A DNA stretch of 57,120 bases. It comes from Deltaproteobacteria bacterium. GTDB lineage: Bacteria > JAEEML01. Positions within the stretch are counted from its first letter, which is position 1; every line of letters starts with the position of its first letter. Of the stretch, positions 7,935 through 16,023 are shown piece after piece. Made by a program: the position numbers and the translations under genes. The notes beneath the pieces are model-generated. The model was not told the DNA's origin. It saw nothing but the letters and a program-made list of their open reading frames with translations, and did no database searches. The DNA is taken from contig JAEEML010000037.1 of the NCBI GenBank assembly GCA_016283195.1, positions 1 to 57,120 of the forward strand, written 5' to 3'.

Positions 7935-10739
7935 TTAGGCATTTTCGCCGGAGCGGGCTGCGCCAACTTTTTTATCCCAATCGAATTCTTCAATACCAAG
8001 CTCTCTTAATTTGGCTTGCTGTGAGGGCGAGAGGTTGACAAAGTTGCTGTTCATAGCTGCCGGCCATTTGCTGTTATCGGCTCGCTGGCGCCAGGAAATG
8101 GGCGACCAGCCAAGAGAAGAGACCACTGTGCGCTGCACCACGGAAAGCTCTTTCCATTCGAGGCCCAAAAGAGCTAGGAGCGGATGCTCGGGCTCTTTTT
8201 CCACTACTTCTTCGGTTTTAAGAACAGTTTTCAGTAGTGAGCTGGCTTTGCTGTTTTGCAAGGCGCTTTGGCTGACTTCCGGCGCCGGCGCAGCTCCTCT
8301 CGCGGCACCTAAGGGCGATTTATTGCCCAGCATTTGCCCGGCCGAACCGCCAATGACATTGGTGCGGGCGGCAGTGGCATCGCCGGAAATAACCACCTCT
8401 TCGGCTTGTTGCACGGGCTCCTGCGGGCCGGCGGCTTTAACTTGAGCTACAGCACTATCCCAAGCTTCCGGCGAAAAGCCGAGCTCTTTGGCCGAAGAGC
8501 GCTGAATAGAGGTGAGCTCGCTGAAATTGCGCGTCATAGCTGATGGCAGGCGGGCTCCGGAAAGTTTGCGCGAATTCCACATTTCGCGGGTATAACCGAG
8601 ATTTTTCAGGCAGTTGCGCTCATTGGGGGTGATGTCGGTCCACTCTGAGTCAAAGAGCTCGGCCATAGAGCGGATAGAAGAGCCGCTGGCGGTGCCGATA
8701 GCCGGCCCCTTTTCGTTGACAATCCGCGGCTGGCCGCCCAGCTCGGCATTGGTGCTGACAGGAATACCCCACTCGTTGGTCATGGGCTTAGCCACTTTGG
8801 GCTGCGCCGGCGCCGGGGCCGCTTGCGCCATGGCGCCAAGTCCGGCCGCTCCGCCCAGAGCTTGGGTAATGACACTGGCGGTGATATCGTTGACGACAGC
8901 TTGCAATTTAGAGAGATCGATATTGCCGCTGGCATCCAAAATGGCGGCCGGATTGATGCCGCCGGCCATAGCGCCGGCCATGGGAGCAGCTCCTGCTCCG
9001 ACTTTGCCGCCGGCGGCAAAAGCGGCCCCGCCGCCTAATTTGGAGAGATTGGCTGCCGCCTGGCCGCCGCCGCCAAAGAAGGCTCTGGTTGCGGCTTGGG
9101 ACTGGGCAGCAGTGGCTTTAAAGTAGCGCGGCGGCGGAGTTTTGGAGCGGGTGCTCTTGGCAGCGGCTTTGGCACTGGCCGGGGGCCGCCTGGTAGTGCG
9201 CAATTTGCGCTGGGCGGCTTTAGTGGCCTCCTTATATGTTTTGATGCGCTTTTCGGCAGCTTCGGCCCGCTCATTGTAAAATGCCAGTGTCTCCGGATCT
9301 AAGGAGCTATTTTCCGGCAGAGCCAAAGAGCCGCTCTTGGGCAATTTGGGCAGGTCGTTAAGATCTTCCAAATATTTGGCGCCGTTAAGGCTCTTTTCGT
9401 ATTGATTGAGCGCGAGACCCACACTCTTGAAATAATTCATAATTTTTGCGGTATTGGCCGAGCGGGCTTTGGAGCGGGCTTCCGGGTCGTCAATATCGCC
9501 GACATTTACCAAAGTGGGCGGAGAAGGCAAAAGCCCGGCCCTAGCTGCTGTCTTGGCAGCACCGAAATCGGCTTTGCCGCCGGCTTTGAGTTGCTTGCCG
9601 ATATCGCCTAAAAACTTATTGATGTTCGGCGGCTTTATAGTGGAAATATGCTGGGCCATCGCCTGAGTGGTCTCGGCAATCTCTTTGGGTCTCGCCTGGC
9701 CGACTGTAGCCATGGTCTTAGTTTGCTGAGTGGCCTTCATGCCCTGGAATTCTTTGGTATCAATGAGCTTTTCCAGGCTGGCTTTGGCTTTGCCGTCGCC
9801 GCCGGATTTAGCCAGAGCTTCGGTGGCTTTGCCCATAGCTGTGGGGGCCATGCTCTTAACCTTGGGGCTCTGTACAAAGTTCAGCATATTTTGCATACCT
9901 TCGCTGTTTTTGGCATCGGCGAAGGGGCGGAGCGAAAACTTGGCACTGCCCTTGGGCATCATGGAGAAGGCTTTGGAATCGGCAAAGTTGGCTGTATCAT
10001 TGGCCGCTTTGGTATTGCCCTCTTTGGCGTGTTTCATCGCGAGATTACTGACATCGCGCTTTAAGCTGGCCGGAGCCGCCGGATTCTTTAAAAAGTCGCT
10101 CTTAATGAGGCGCTCGGCTGTGGAACCGGCACCGGGAGTTTTAGCCATAGTAGCCAAAAGCTCGCCGGCCTGAGTTGGCGAAAAGGCTTTGGAGAAGTCC
10201 TGATTTTCCGAAACGCGGTTAAAGTTGGCAAGACCCATATTAGCCGTTTGCGGGCTCTTGATACAAGCCTCTTGCAAATTGCTCTGCTGTTCCGGCGTGA
10301 GTTTGACATTTTTATTGGTAATGGCCTTTTGAAAATTTTTGGCAAAAGAGGGATCTTTTTGCAATTTGTTCAAAAGGTCGGTGGCGTTTTTGGCGTCTTT
10401 GGCATCGAGGCGCTGCTGCTTGGCGGTACCTAAAAGCGATTCGCCTTCGCTCTTTAAGGAATCGGTAGCTACCTTTTGATCGTCTTTGGTATCAAAGGCA
10501 GTTACTTGCACTTTGTTTTCAATAGCCGCTTTTTCCTTGGTTTGGGCGGTGCTTCTCGTGGTTTGTGTGGCTGTAGCCGCTTTGTTTTCTTCCTGCTTTT
10601 TTATATCTTTTTTGCGCAGGGCCTCAAGTGACTTATCGCCATCTTCCTGAATTTGCTGGCTTTCATTTTGATTTGATGTAGCAAAATTTTGCGATTCGAT
10701 TGAGGCAATATTGACATCTACCGCTCTAACTCCGGCCAT
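7935..10739 (-). CDS. Large Ala/Lys-rich protein with paired W-LG repeats, unknown
   Basis: Unrecognised 934-aa protein without signal peptide. The N-terminus (~1-120) is Gln/Ser/Lys-rich and probably disordered. Residues ~130-440 are helical and low in complexity, ~500-680 are Ala/Gly/Pro-rich. The C-terminal part carries two ~60-residue repeats, 700-761 and 862-922. Each has two motifs of the pattern [WF]-x2-[LI]-[ST] ... LG-[YFWI]-x4-W, linked by a P-x-AM-x2-NF segment. A good ribosome site (AAAGGGG) precedes the ATG, and the leader holds a 7-bp hairpin. Polar N-terminus, size and lack of Sec signal resemble secreted effectors or structural proteins, but this is only inference. Confidence 0.8.
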   Translation of the reverse strand: MAGVRAVDVNIASIESQNFATSNQNESQQIQEDGDKSLEALRKKDIKKQEENKAATATQTTRSTAQTKEKAAIENKVQVTAFDTKDDQKVATDSLKSEGESLLGTAKQQRLDAKDAKNATDLLNKLQKDPSFAKNFQKAITNKNVKLTPEQQSNLQEACIKSPQTANMGLANFNRVSENQDFSKAFSPTQAGELLATMAKTPGAGSTAERLIKSDFLKNPAAPASLKRDVSNLAMKHAKEGNTKAANDTANFADSKAFSMMPKGSAKFSLRPFADAKNSEGMQNMLNFVQSPKVKSMAPTAMGKATEALAKSGGDGKAKASLEKLIDTKEFQGMKATQQTKTMATVGQARPKEIAETTQAMAQHISTIKPPNINKFLGDIGKQLKAGGKADFGAAKTAARAGLLPSPPTLVNVGDIDDPEARSKARSANTAKIMNYFKSVGLALNQYEKSLNGAKYLEDLNDLPKLPKSGSLALPENSSLDPETLAFYNERAEAAEKRIKTYKEATKAAQRKLRTTRRPPASAKAAAKSTRSKTPPPRYFKATAAQSQAATRAFFGGGGQAAANLSKLGGGAAFAAGGKVGAGAAPMAGAMAGGINPAAILDASGNIDLSKLQAVVNDITASVITQALGGAAGLGAMAQAAPAPAQPKVAKPMTNEWGIPVSTNAELGGQPRIVNEKGPAIGTASGSSIRSMAELFDSEWTDITPNERNCLKNLGYTREMWNSRKLSGARLPSAMTRNFSELTSIQRSSAKELGFSPEAWDSAVAQVKAAGPQEPVQQAEEVVISGDATAARTNVIGGSAGQMLGNKSPLGAARGAAPAPEVSQSALQNSKASSLLKTVLKTEEVVEKEPEHPLLALLGLEWKELSVVQRTVVSSLGWSPISWRQRADNSKWPAAMNSNFVNLSPSQQAKLRELGIEEFDWDKKVGAARSGENA

Positions 10740-10758
10740 GATAATCCCCTTTAAGCAG

Positions 10759-10786
10759 GTAGCTCAGTTTTACTTTTACGAGCTAC
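10759..10786 (-). promoter_or_regulatory. Leader hairpin upstream of the 934-aa gene
   Basis: A perfect 7-bp stem GTAGCTC/GAGCTAC (10759-10765 with 10780-10786) with a 14-nt A/T-rich loop, ~20-30 nt before the start codon. There is no T-run, so it is not a terminator. It may protect the mRNA 5' end or be an operator; the role is unknown. Confidence 0.35.
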
Positions 10787-10861
10787 AACTCTACTTATAC
10801 CGTTTATCGGCCAAAATGGGCTATAGTTTCTTGCAATATGTGAGTGCTTTGTGTGCTTTTT

Positions 10862-12220
10862 TTAGTGCGGAAATTGGATTCTGGCCAATTTTTCGGCCGC
10901 ATCACAGGTGGGATCAAACAAGAGTTCCACTGAAGCGATATTGCTTAAACGGGTAGTCATGCTTTCCACAATGCCGTAAGAAATACCGTCGATAAAACCT
11001 TGCAAAGGCCGGCGATGGGCATCCAGGGCTTTGATAAATACCTGGCTGGAAAGCGGCAAGACAACCGGGCGGAAAAAGCTCGGAGAAAGCACATTGGAGC
11101 CAACTAAGAGCTGCGCACCGGAAGCGAGAGGAATCGGTGCTGCTCCCATAGCCCGGGCATAAGAGGTGGAACCGGCGGCTGTGGCAACCAAAACACCGTC
11201 GGCCACCAGATTTTCCAGGCGACTATGGCCATCTATGGAAACTGCCAGATGAGCCGTTTGGCCGCTGGCTCTTTCCACCCAGGCGTCATTAAAGGCCAGA
11301 GCGCTTTTGTGGCCGTCCGCGCCTTCAACTTCAACGCGCAGCAGCGGCAAATGTTCCACTAAAAGGCGGCGTTTTTCACCGGGAACAAAAGGAATTTCAT
11401 TAAGCAAAAAGCCCAAATGTCCGGTGTTTATGCCATAAAAAGGAGCGCGTTTCCGCCAATGCTGGCGGATGGCGTGCAGCATCGTGCCGTCACCGCCGAT
11501 AGCAATGATAAGATCGGGAGACTTTTCTTCGCTCTTGGGGAAAGTGGCCGCAAGAGCACAGGCCCGCTCGTTTTTGGGGTCAAAAACTATCAGCGGCTTT
11601 TCTGAGGTAATTTCCGCCATATAATGCATTTGTGGCGGAATACCGCGATAGAGGTGGTGGCGCTCTATGTAAGCGGCGCACTTTTCTTCCAGCCGGCCGT
11701 CCACCGGGTCATCATTATAGAGCCTTTTTCTGAGCTTTAAGCTGTTGCCGGTGCAATTTACTTTGATTAAGCGGCTGTTGGGCGGCAAATCGGCATTATC
11801 TATTTCCTGATCTTCTTCAATGACTACGGCAAAATGGGCGTTTTCCCATAACTTATGGCCATTTAACCATTGGCTTTGAATGGGCGAATGGCCGTTTTTT
11901 CCGCCTTTTATCATCTCTGAATAGACTACCAGCCAGGGTTCTCCCTGTTCGGCATAGCGAGCCAAAAGGGCTTCCGGTTCTTCCAAAATGCCCTCTTCAA
12001 TGGCGCTTAAATCAATAACCAGATCTTTTATATGGCCAAAGGCCAGGTCGATGAGCGCGGCGCGGTGATAAGAGGGAATATCGCCGCCCAGGGGATAAGT
12101 GGGGCTAGCACCGTTGGGAGCGATAACCACCAGATCAAAAATCTTTTTTAAAGTCTCTATCTGCCTTAAGTGGTGGATGCCCGGCGGATTAAACCAATTG
12201 TTAAAAAGGGCTATTTCCAT
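10862..12220 (-). CDS. NadD-like nucleotidyltransferase fused to NAD kinase
   Basis: 452 aa in two parts. Residues 205-450 are a clear NAD kinase (ATP + NAD+ to NADP+): GGDGT 242-246, NTGHLGFL 265-272, ND 311-312, DGVLVATAAGSTSYA 341-355 and FIDG 409-412. Residues 1-192 resemble nicotinate-nucleotide adenylyltransferase (NadD): an opening strand then FNPPGIHH at the usual HxGH place, and an end like NadD's, with LKLRKRL followed by AAYIERHHLY (183-191). The HxGH motif reads GIHH, so the second His is kept but the first is Gly; adenylyltransferase activity is therefore uncertain. If active, one polypeptide would do the last steps from nicotinate mononucleotide towards NADP (amidation excepted). 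GGAGGG precedes the ATG. The next gene downstream is 123 nt away. Confidence 0.88.
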   Translation of the reverse strand: MEIALFNNWFNPPGIHHLRQIETLKKIFDLVVIAPNGASPTYPLGGDIPSYHRAALIDLAFGHIKDLVIDLSAIEEGILEEPEALLARYAEQGEPWLVVYSEMIKGGKNGHSPIQSQWLNGHKLWENAHFAVVIEEDQEIDNADLPPNSRLIKVNCTGNSLKLRKRLYNDDPVDGRLEEKCAAYIERHHLYRGIPPQMHYMAEITSEKPLIVFDPKNERACALAATFPKSEEKSPDLIIAIGGDGTMLHAIRQHWRKRAPFYGINTGHLGFLLNEIPFVPGEKRRLLVEHLPLLRVEVEGADGHKSALAFNDAWVERASGQTAHLAVSIDGHSRLENLVADGVLVATAAGSTSYARAMGAAPIPLASGAQLLVGSNVLSPSFFRPVVLPLSSQVFIKALDAHRRPLQGFIDGISYGIVESMTTRLSNIASVELLFDPTCDAAEKLARIQFPH

Positions 12221-12259
12221 AGCTCTCCCTCCAGCGGAAGCATAATAAGACCAGTGGCG

Positions 12260-13066
12260 CTATAAAGTAAAACGCAATTCCGCTCCGATATTATGAGCCC
12301 TTGGGCGGTCAAAATAAAAGCCAGGGTGGGGCATAAAATGGTAACGCGCCCCCAGTGATAAAAGGTGATGGCGCTTGCCGTTTTGCCATGTATAACCGGT
12401 ACTTAGGTCGATTCCCGGCTTGGCTCCGCCCTCAAACCAAATGGGCATGCGGGCTCTTAAAAATGGCCAGTGATTTTCGGCATAAGTAGCTTTAAAAAGC
12501 ACCCCGAATTCCACTTTGCCTCTAAGTTCATGGCGGCGAATATGGTGCCAAAACCAGTCATAAGCTGTGGCTACGGTGAGCCACTTTAAGGGCGCATATT
12601 GCACTTCAAAGCGCACCGATTCATAACTTATAGCGCGAAATTTATAAGCCAGATCGCCGGGAAAGCCATCGGCCTGGTGGGCGGAAAGGTGCAAAACGGG
12701 ATAGAGGCGCACAGCCAGCTTTTCTTGCCAGGTGGCGGCAAAATAGGGGCCCAGTTCGGCATAAAAATTATCCACGGCAAAGCGAATGCCGATGGGCAAC
12801 ATATAAATATGGGTGAGAGCCACCAGGCCAAAATCAAAACGCCAGTCGGTGACATTTAGGGAAACTATGGGAAAATCCACCCCGAAATTGCCGCGCACAC
12901 TAACATGGCTGTTATCGGCTCCTATGTGCAAATAGCTATCGTAATCGGCGGAAAACACAGAATATTTTAAGGTTGGTTCTTCAAAAAAAGTGAAGGTAAA
13001 AGCGCTGCTAAAAAGCCAGATAGCCGCAAAAGTGCCAAAAAGGTAAAAGCGCCTTAAATTAGCCAT
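12260..13066 (-). CDS. Outer-membrane beta-barrel protein, hypothetical
   Basis: 268 aa from the chosen ATG at 13066 (MANLRR), followed by a hydrophobic signal segment (FGTFAAIWLFSSAF). A longer frame to 13216 would add 50 very basic residues that run inside the upstream gene and look non-coding. The start overlaps the upstream stop by 8 nt, pointing to coupling. The mature part alternates polar and aromatic residues in ~10-residue strands (for example VEFGVLFKATYAE) and ends with the strand HNIGAELRFTL, typical of a barrel insertion signal. It is probably an outer-membrane barrel working with the protein encoded just upstream. No specific family is recognised. Confidence 0.72.
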   Translation of the reverse strand: MANLRRFYLFGTFAAIWLFSSAFTFTFFEEPTLKYSVFSADYDSYLHIGADNSHVSVRGNFGVDFPIVSLNVTDWRFDFGLVALTHIYMLPIGIRFAVDNFYAELGPYFAATWQEKLAVRLYPVLHLSAHQADGFPGDLAYKFRAISYESVRFEVQYAPLKWLTVATAYDWFWHHIRRHELRGKVEFGVLFKATYAENHWPFLRARMPIWFEGGAKPGIDLSTGYTWQNGKRHHLLSLGARYHFMPHPGFYFDRPRAHNIGAELRFTL

Positions 13067-14537
13067 TGGCACTTCCGTCATTGGCGGCCGGGGCGGCTTG
13101 GTCTGCGGGAGTTTCCTGTGGCATAGGCGCTGTTTCTTGCGGGGCGCTTGTTTCTTCTTCGGCTGCCGGTGCAACGCCGTTTTCATCTGCTTTTTGCGCC
13201 TCTTCCCGGGGGGCATTATCTGCCGTAGCCGCTTTTTCTTCTGCTACTGTTTTTGAAGAGGCAGCTGTTTCCGGTTCTGCGCTCTCTTCGGTTTCCGGTG
13301 CAGTTTCGCTGGCTTTTATCTCTTCTTCTTCTTCTTCTTCTTCTTTCATTAAATCGCTATTAGTTACCCTTGATTCGGTAAAGACGGGCTCGGAAAAAGC
13401 CACCGGATAGCGCTGCGCCTGATTATGCGGCGCCTGGAAGGGGTAAGCTTTGCGCTTTTCGAATTCTATTTTCCTCTTAGGTAATTTGCGCCCGGCTTCC
13501 CGGGCGGCGCGCCGCTCGCGCTCACCGTGGACAAAGCGTTTAAAGCGCCCGCCGTCAAGGCCCACTTTCCAAATGAGGCTATAAGCATATTCCACAGTTT
13601 CTTCAAAGATATACATGCGCGCGCCCAGCACCAGATCGCTGGGACCGATTTGAAAAGCGCGCTCCGCCCAGAGCTGCCAGAGTGGCTCTTTGGTGCGGTA
13701 AAGTGTGTTGCCCATTTCGATAATAAGCGGATTTTTCGTGAGTGTTTGGTAGTATGAAAAGCCCATATCCACGGCATAGAGGCGCCATAGGAGGGAAAGC
13801 TCTATACCGGAACCGATATTGGTGAGCTCATGTTTAGACCTATCTGGCACCGAAATGGCCAGCAAGCCGGAAGCGCTGCCGCCTACGCCCCAATATTTGC
13901 CCCATGGATGAAAATATTCGGCCGTGAGCTGAAAACTCACATTGTCGGCCACCGACTGCCCGGCATCATAGAGCTGGCCGCCGTGGTGCGATTCCAAGAC
14001 ATCTAGCTCAGCATGGAAATTTTTCACATCCACCTCGGTGCGCGAGCCGGCAGCAAAAAATTCTCTATGCTTCTCGGTATTTAAGAGGTACCAGGAGATC
14101 CAAAATTCCTGGTAAAAATGGCGCCCTTTGTAGCCTACCTGGGCGCCGGTATCGAGTGGCTGCTCCAGAGTGCGATCGCGATAATAGAGGGCATCGGAGA
14201 GGCCAAAGCGGTCTTCATTGTGCAACATACCGCCGGTGATAAACCAAGGCCCTTTTTTGGCTTCAATGCGCATCCAGGGAGCCAGCTGATCAACAATTTT
14301 TTCCGAGCCGAACTCGGTTCTAAGGTAAAAACCGGCTTCGATATGAAGCGGCCCCACATCATGCCAAATATAGGCGGCGCCGCTGGTGCCAAAGAGCGAA
14401 TAGCCCTCGCGGAAGCGGTTGAAGTGCTCCAGATTATCCATATAAAAGTTAAAATCGAGGCGCGGTGTAAAAGCCTTGGCCGGAACGGTAGCCAAAAGCA
14501 AGGCAGCCAAAGTGGCCAGTTGGAGAAGTTTTTTCAT
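13059..14537 (-). CDS. Outer-membrane beta-barrel protein with acidic disordered tail
   Basis: 492 aa. A classic signal peptide (cleavage near VPAKA-F, residue 22-23) is followed by ~310 residues of barrel-like amphipathic strands rich in Tyr/Trp/Phe. A basic, Arg-rich segment comes next (~335-365), then ~120 residues of Glu/Ala/Pro-rich tail that begins with eight Glu in a row and ends without an aromatic strand. An acidic tail after a barrel is unusual and could bind cations, the cell surface or a partner. The family is not recognised. It starts its own transcript after the terminator at 14570-14612 and is coupled to the next barrel gene. Confidence 0.72.
   Translation of the reverse strand: MKKLLQLATLAALLLATVPAKAFTPRLDFNFYMDNLEHFNRFREGYSLFGTSGAAYIWHDVGPLHIEAGFYLRTEFGSEKIVDQLAPWMRIEAKKGPWFITGGMLHNEDRFGLSDALYYRDRTLEQPLDTGAQVGYKGRHFYQEFWISWYLLNTEKHREFFAAGSRTEVDVKNFHAELDVLESHHGGQLYDAGQSVADNVSFQLTAEYFHPWGKYWGVGGSASGLLAISVPDRSKHELTNIGSGIELSLLWRLYAVDMGFSYYQTLTKNPLIIEMGNTLYRTKEPLWQLWAERAFQIGPSDLVLGARMYIFEETVEYAYSLIWKVGLDGGRFKRFVHGERERRAAREAGRKLPKRKIEFEKRKAYPFQAPHNQAQRYPVAFSEPVFTESRVTNSDLMKEEEEEEEEIKASETAPETEESAEPETAASSKTVAEEKAATADNAPREEAQKADENGVAPAAEEETSAPQETAPMPQETPADQAAPAANDGSANG
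13321..13344 (-). repeat. Trinucleotide repeat (TCT)8, encodes poly-Glu
   Basis: Eight tandem TCT units on the plus strand encode the run of Glu residues at the start of the acidic tail. Because the unit is three bases, slippage would change tail length without breaking the frame. Confidence 0.85.
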
Positions 14538-14569
14538 AAAATCCTCTGATAATGTATAGTTTTATACCA

Positions 14570-14612
14570 AAAAGGTCCGGAGTATGAGTCCAAACACACT
14601 GCCGGCCCTTTT
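14570..14612 (-). terminator. Rho-independent terminator after mnmE
   Basis: Arms 14570-14580 and 14602-14612 pair over ten of eleven positions (AAAAGGNCCGG type). Read on the minus strand the hairpin ends in a T-run. It lies 57 nt past the mnmE stop and before the next gene, and could serve either direction. Confidence 0.7.
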
Positions 14613-14669
14613 ATCGCCATAATTTGGCAAAGGTCAATAGCTGAGCGTTATTAATCATAAAGCGCCATG

Positions 14670-16019
14670 CTATTTTCCGAGGCAAAAATGGCTGAAAATC
14701 TCGCTCAAAACCTCTTCGCTCACTGCCCGGCCGGTGAGTTCCGCCAATATTTTTTCAATTCTTGTGAGTTCATCGCTCACCAAAAGGCCCCACTCCGGTA
14801 AATTAAGCGCCTCCATAGCCAGTCGGCACTCGGCGGCCAGTTCGGCCATGAGGGAAGCCTGACGGGCACTCGTGAGTAACCCTTTTTCACCGGCTTTGGG
14901 AGCCATATCCCCCACAATCGCGGCCACTTTTTGAGTAAGCTCATGAAGGCCGGCTCCGCTTTTGGCCGAAATAGCGAGAGCCGCATCCGGCTTTTTAAAT
15001 TCCGGCAGATCGGCTTTGGTAGCTAAAATTATATGCGGTATATCTTGGGAAAAATCCGGGAGAAGTGGGGCTTCCTTAGCTGTGCCATCGAGCAGCGAGA
15101 GAATAATATCAGCTTTACTTAGCTGCTCGCGGCTACGCTTTTGAGCCGCGGCATCGAGAGCATCTTGAGCCTCACCAAGCCCGGCTGTATCGGTTAAAAG
15201 CACTTTATAATCGCCCACCACCCAGGGAACTTCCACAAAATCCCTTGTAGTTCCGGCAATTTCCGATACCAGCAGGCGCTCGCTGCCGATAAGGGCATTA
15301 ATAAGTGTGGATTTGCCGGCATTAGGTGCGCCGATAAGCACCACTTTGAGGCCACGGGCCAGACGCATAGCGGCTTTTTGCTCTTTAATAAGCTCATCGC
15401 TTAAAGCGGCCAGTTCTTGTAAAATAGCGGTAATGGGCCCCTTCTCCGGCAATTCAACATCATCCGGGTAATCGAGAGCGGCTTGTAAAGTAGCTTGCAA
15501 AGAGATGAGCCGCTCAGTAAAAATATTAAGTGTTTTCCCCAGCTTGCCTTCTACTTCCCGCAAAAAGCCGCCATCTTCAGCCATAACCTCATTGCTTAAA
15601 AGGCGGCTTAGAGCCTCTACTTGCAAAAGGTCCATTTTACCCTTTAAAAAGGCTCTTTCGGAAAATTCTCCCGGCCGGGCCAGGCGCGCTCCCTGGCGAA
15701 TAGCCAGGTTAATGACGGCCTCAATAATTTGCGGATTGCCATGGGTGTGAATTTCCGCCAGTTCCTCACCGGTATAAGTATGCGGCGGAGGCATCAAAAC
15801 GGCCAAAACCTGATCCAGCGGCCGCCCGTTTTCGGGATCGACAATATTGCCCAGATACAGCTTCCAGTAAGCTAGATTTTTGGCTCTATAGGGGCGGAAA
15901 ATGCGCCGCACCAAAGCATGAACTCCGCTACCGGAGAGGCGAATTACCGCTACCGCACTCACTCCGGCCGGTGTTGCCGGAGCAATGATCATCTCACCGT
16001 TTCCTGCTCCCAGTTGCAT
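14670..16019 (-). CDS. mnmE: tRNA modification GTPase MnmE
   Basis: 449 aa, the normal family length. With MnmG it installs the 5-carboxymethylaminomethyl group on U34 of certain tRNAs in the cytoplasm. The N-terminal folate-binding domain (1-120) includes YTGEELAEIHTHGNP. The G domain has P-loop GAPNAGKS (230-237), TTRD (257-260), DTAG (277-280), TKAD (334-337, in place of NKxD) and SAK (351-353). The C-terminal CLGK carries the catalytic Cys446. The partner mnmG is not in the window. The gene follows the transglutaminase gene by 4 nt, so they are co-transcribed, and a terminator follows. Confidence 0.98.
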   Translation of the reverse strand: MQLGAGNGEMIIAPATPAGVSAVAVIRLSGSGVHALVRRIFRPYRAKNLAYWKLYLGNIVDPENGRPLDQVLAVLMPPPHTYTGEELAEIHTHGNPQIIEAVINLAIRQGARLARPGEFSERAFLKGKMDLLQVEALSRLLSNEVMAEDGGFLREVEGKLGKTLNIFTERLISLQATLQAALDYPDDVELPEKGPITAILQELAALSDELIKEQKAAMRLARGLKVVLIGAPNAGKSTLINALIGSERLLVSEIAGTTRDFVEVPWVVGDYKVLLTDTAGLGEAQDALDAAAQKRSREQLSKADIILSLLDGTAKEAPLLPDFSQDIPHIILATKADLPEFKKPDAALAISAKSGAGLHELTQKVAAIVGDMAPKAGEKGLLTSARQASLMAELAAECRLAMEALNLPEWGLLVSDELTRIEKILAELTGRAVSEEVLSEIFSHFCLGK

Positions 16020-16023
16020 GATT

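Noticed and set aside
8614-9126. 170-aa plus-strand frame inside the 934-aa gene
   Set aside because: Composition mirrors the Ala-rich coding strand, with no start signal and no recognisable domain.
13067-13216. N-terminal extension of the second barrel protein
   Set aside because: It is very basic, lies within the upstream gene, and would place the hydrophobic signal segment 50 residues inside; the ATG at 13066 fits a signal peptide and coupling.
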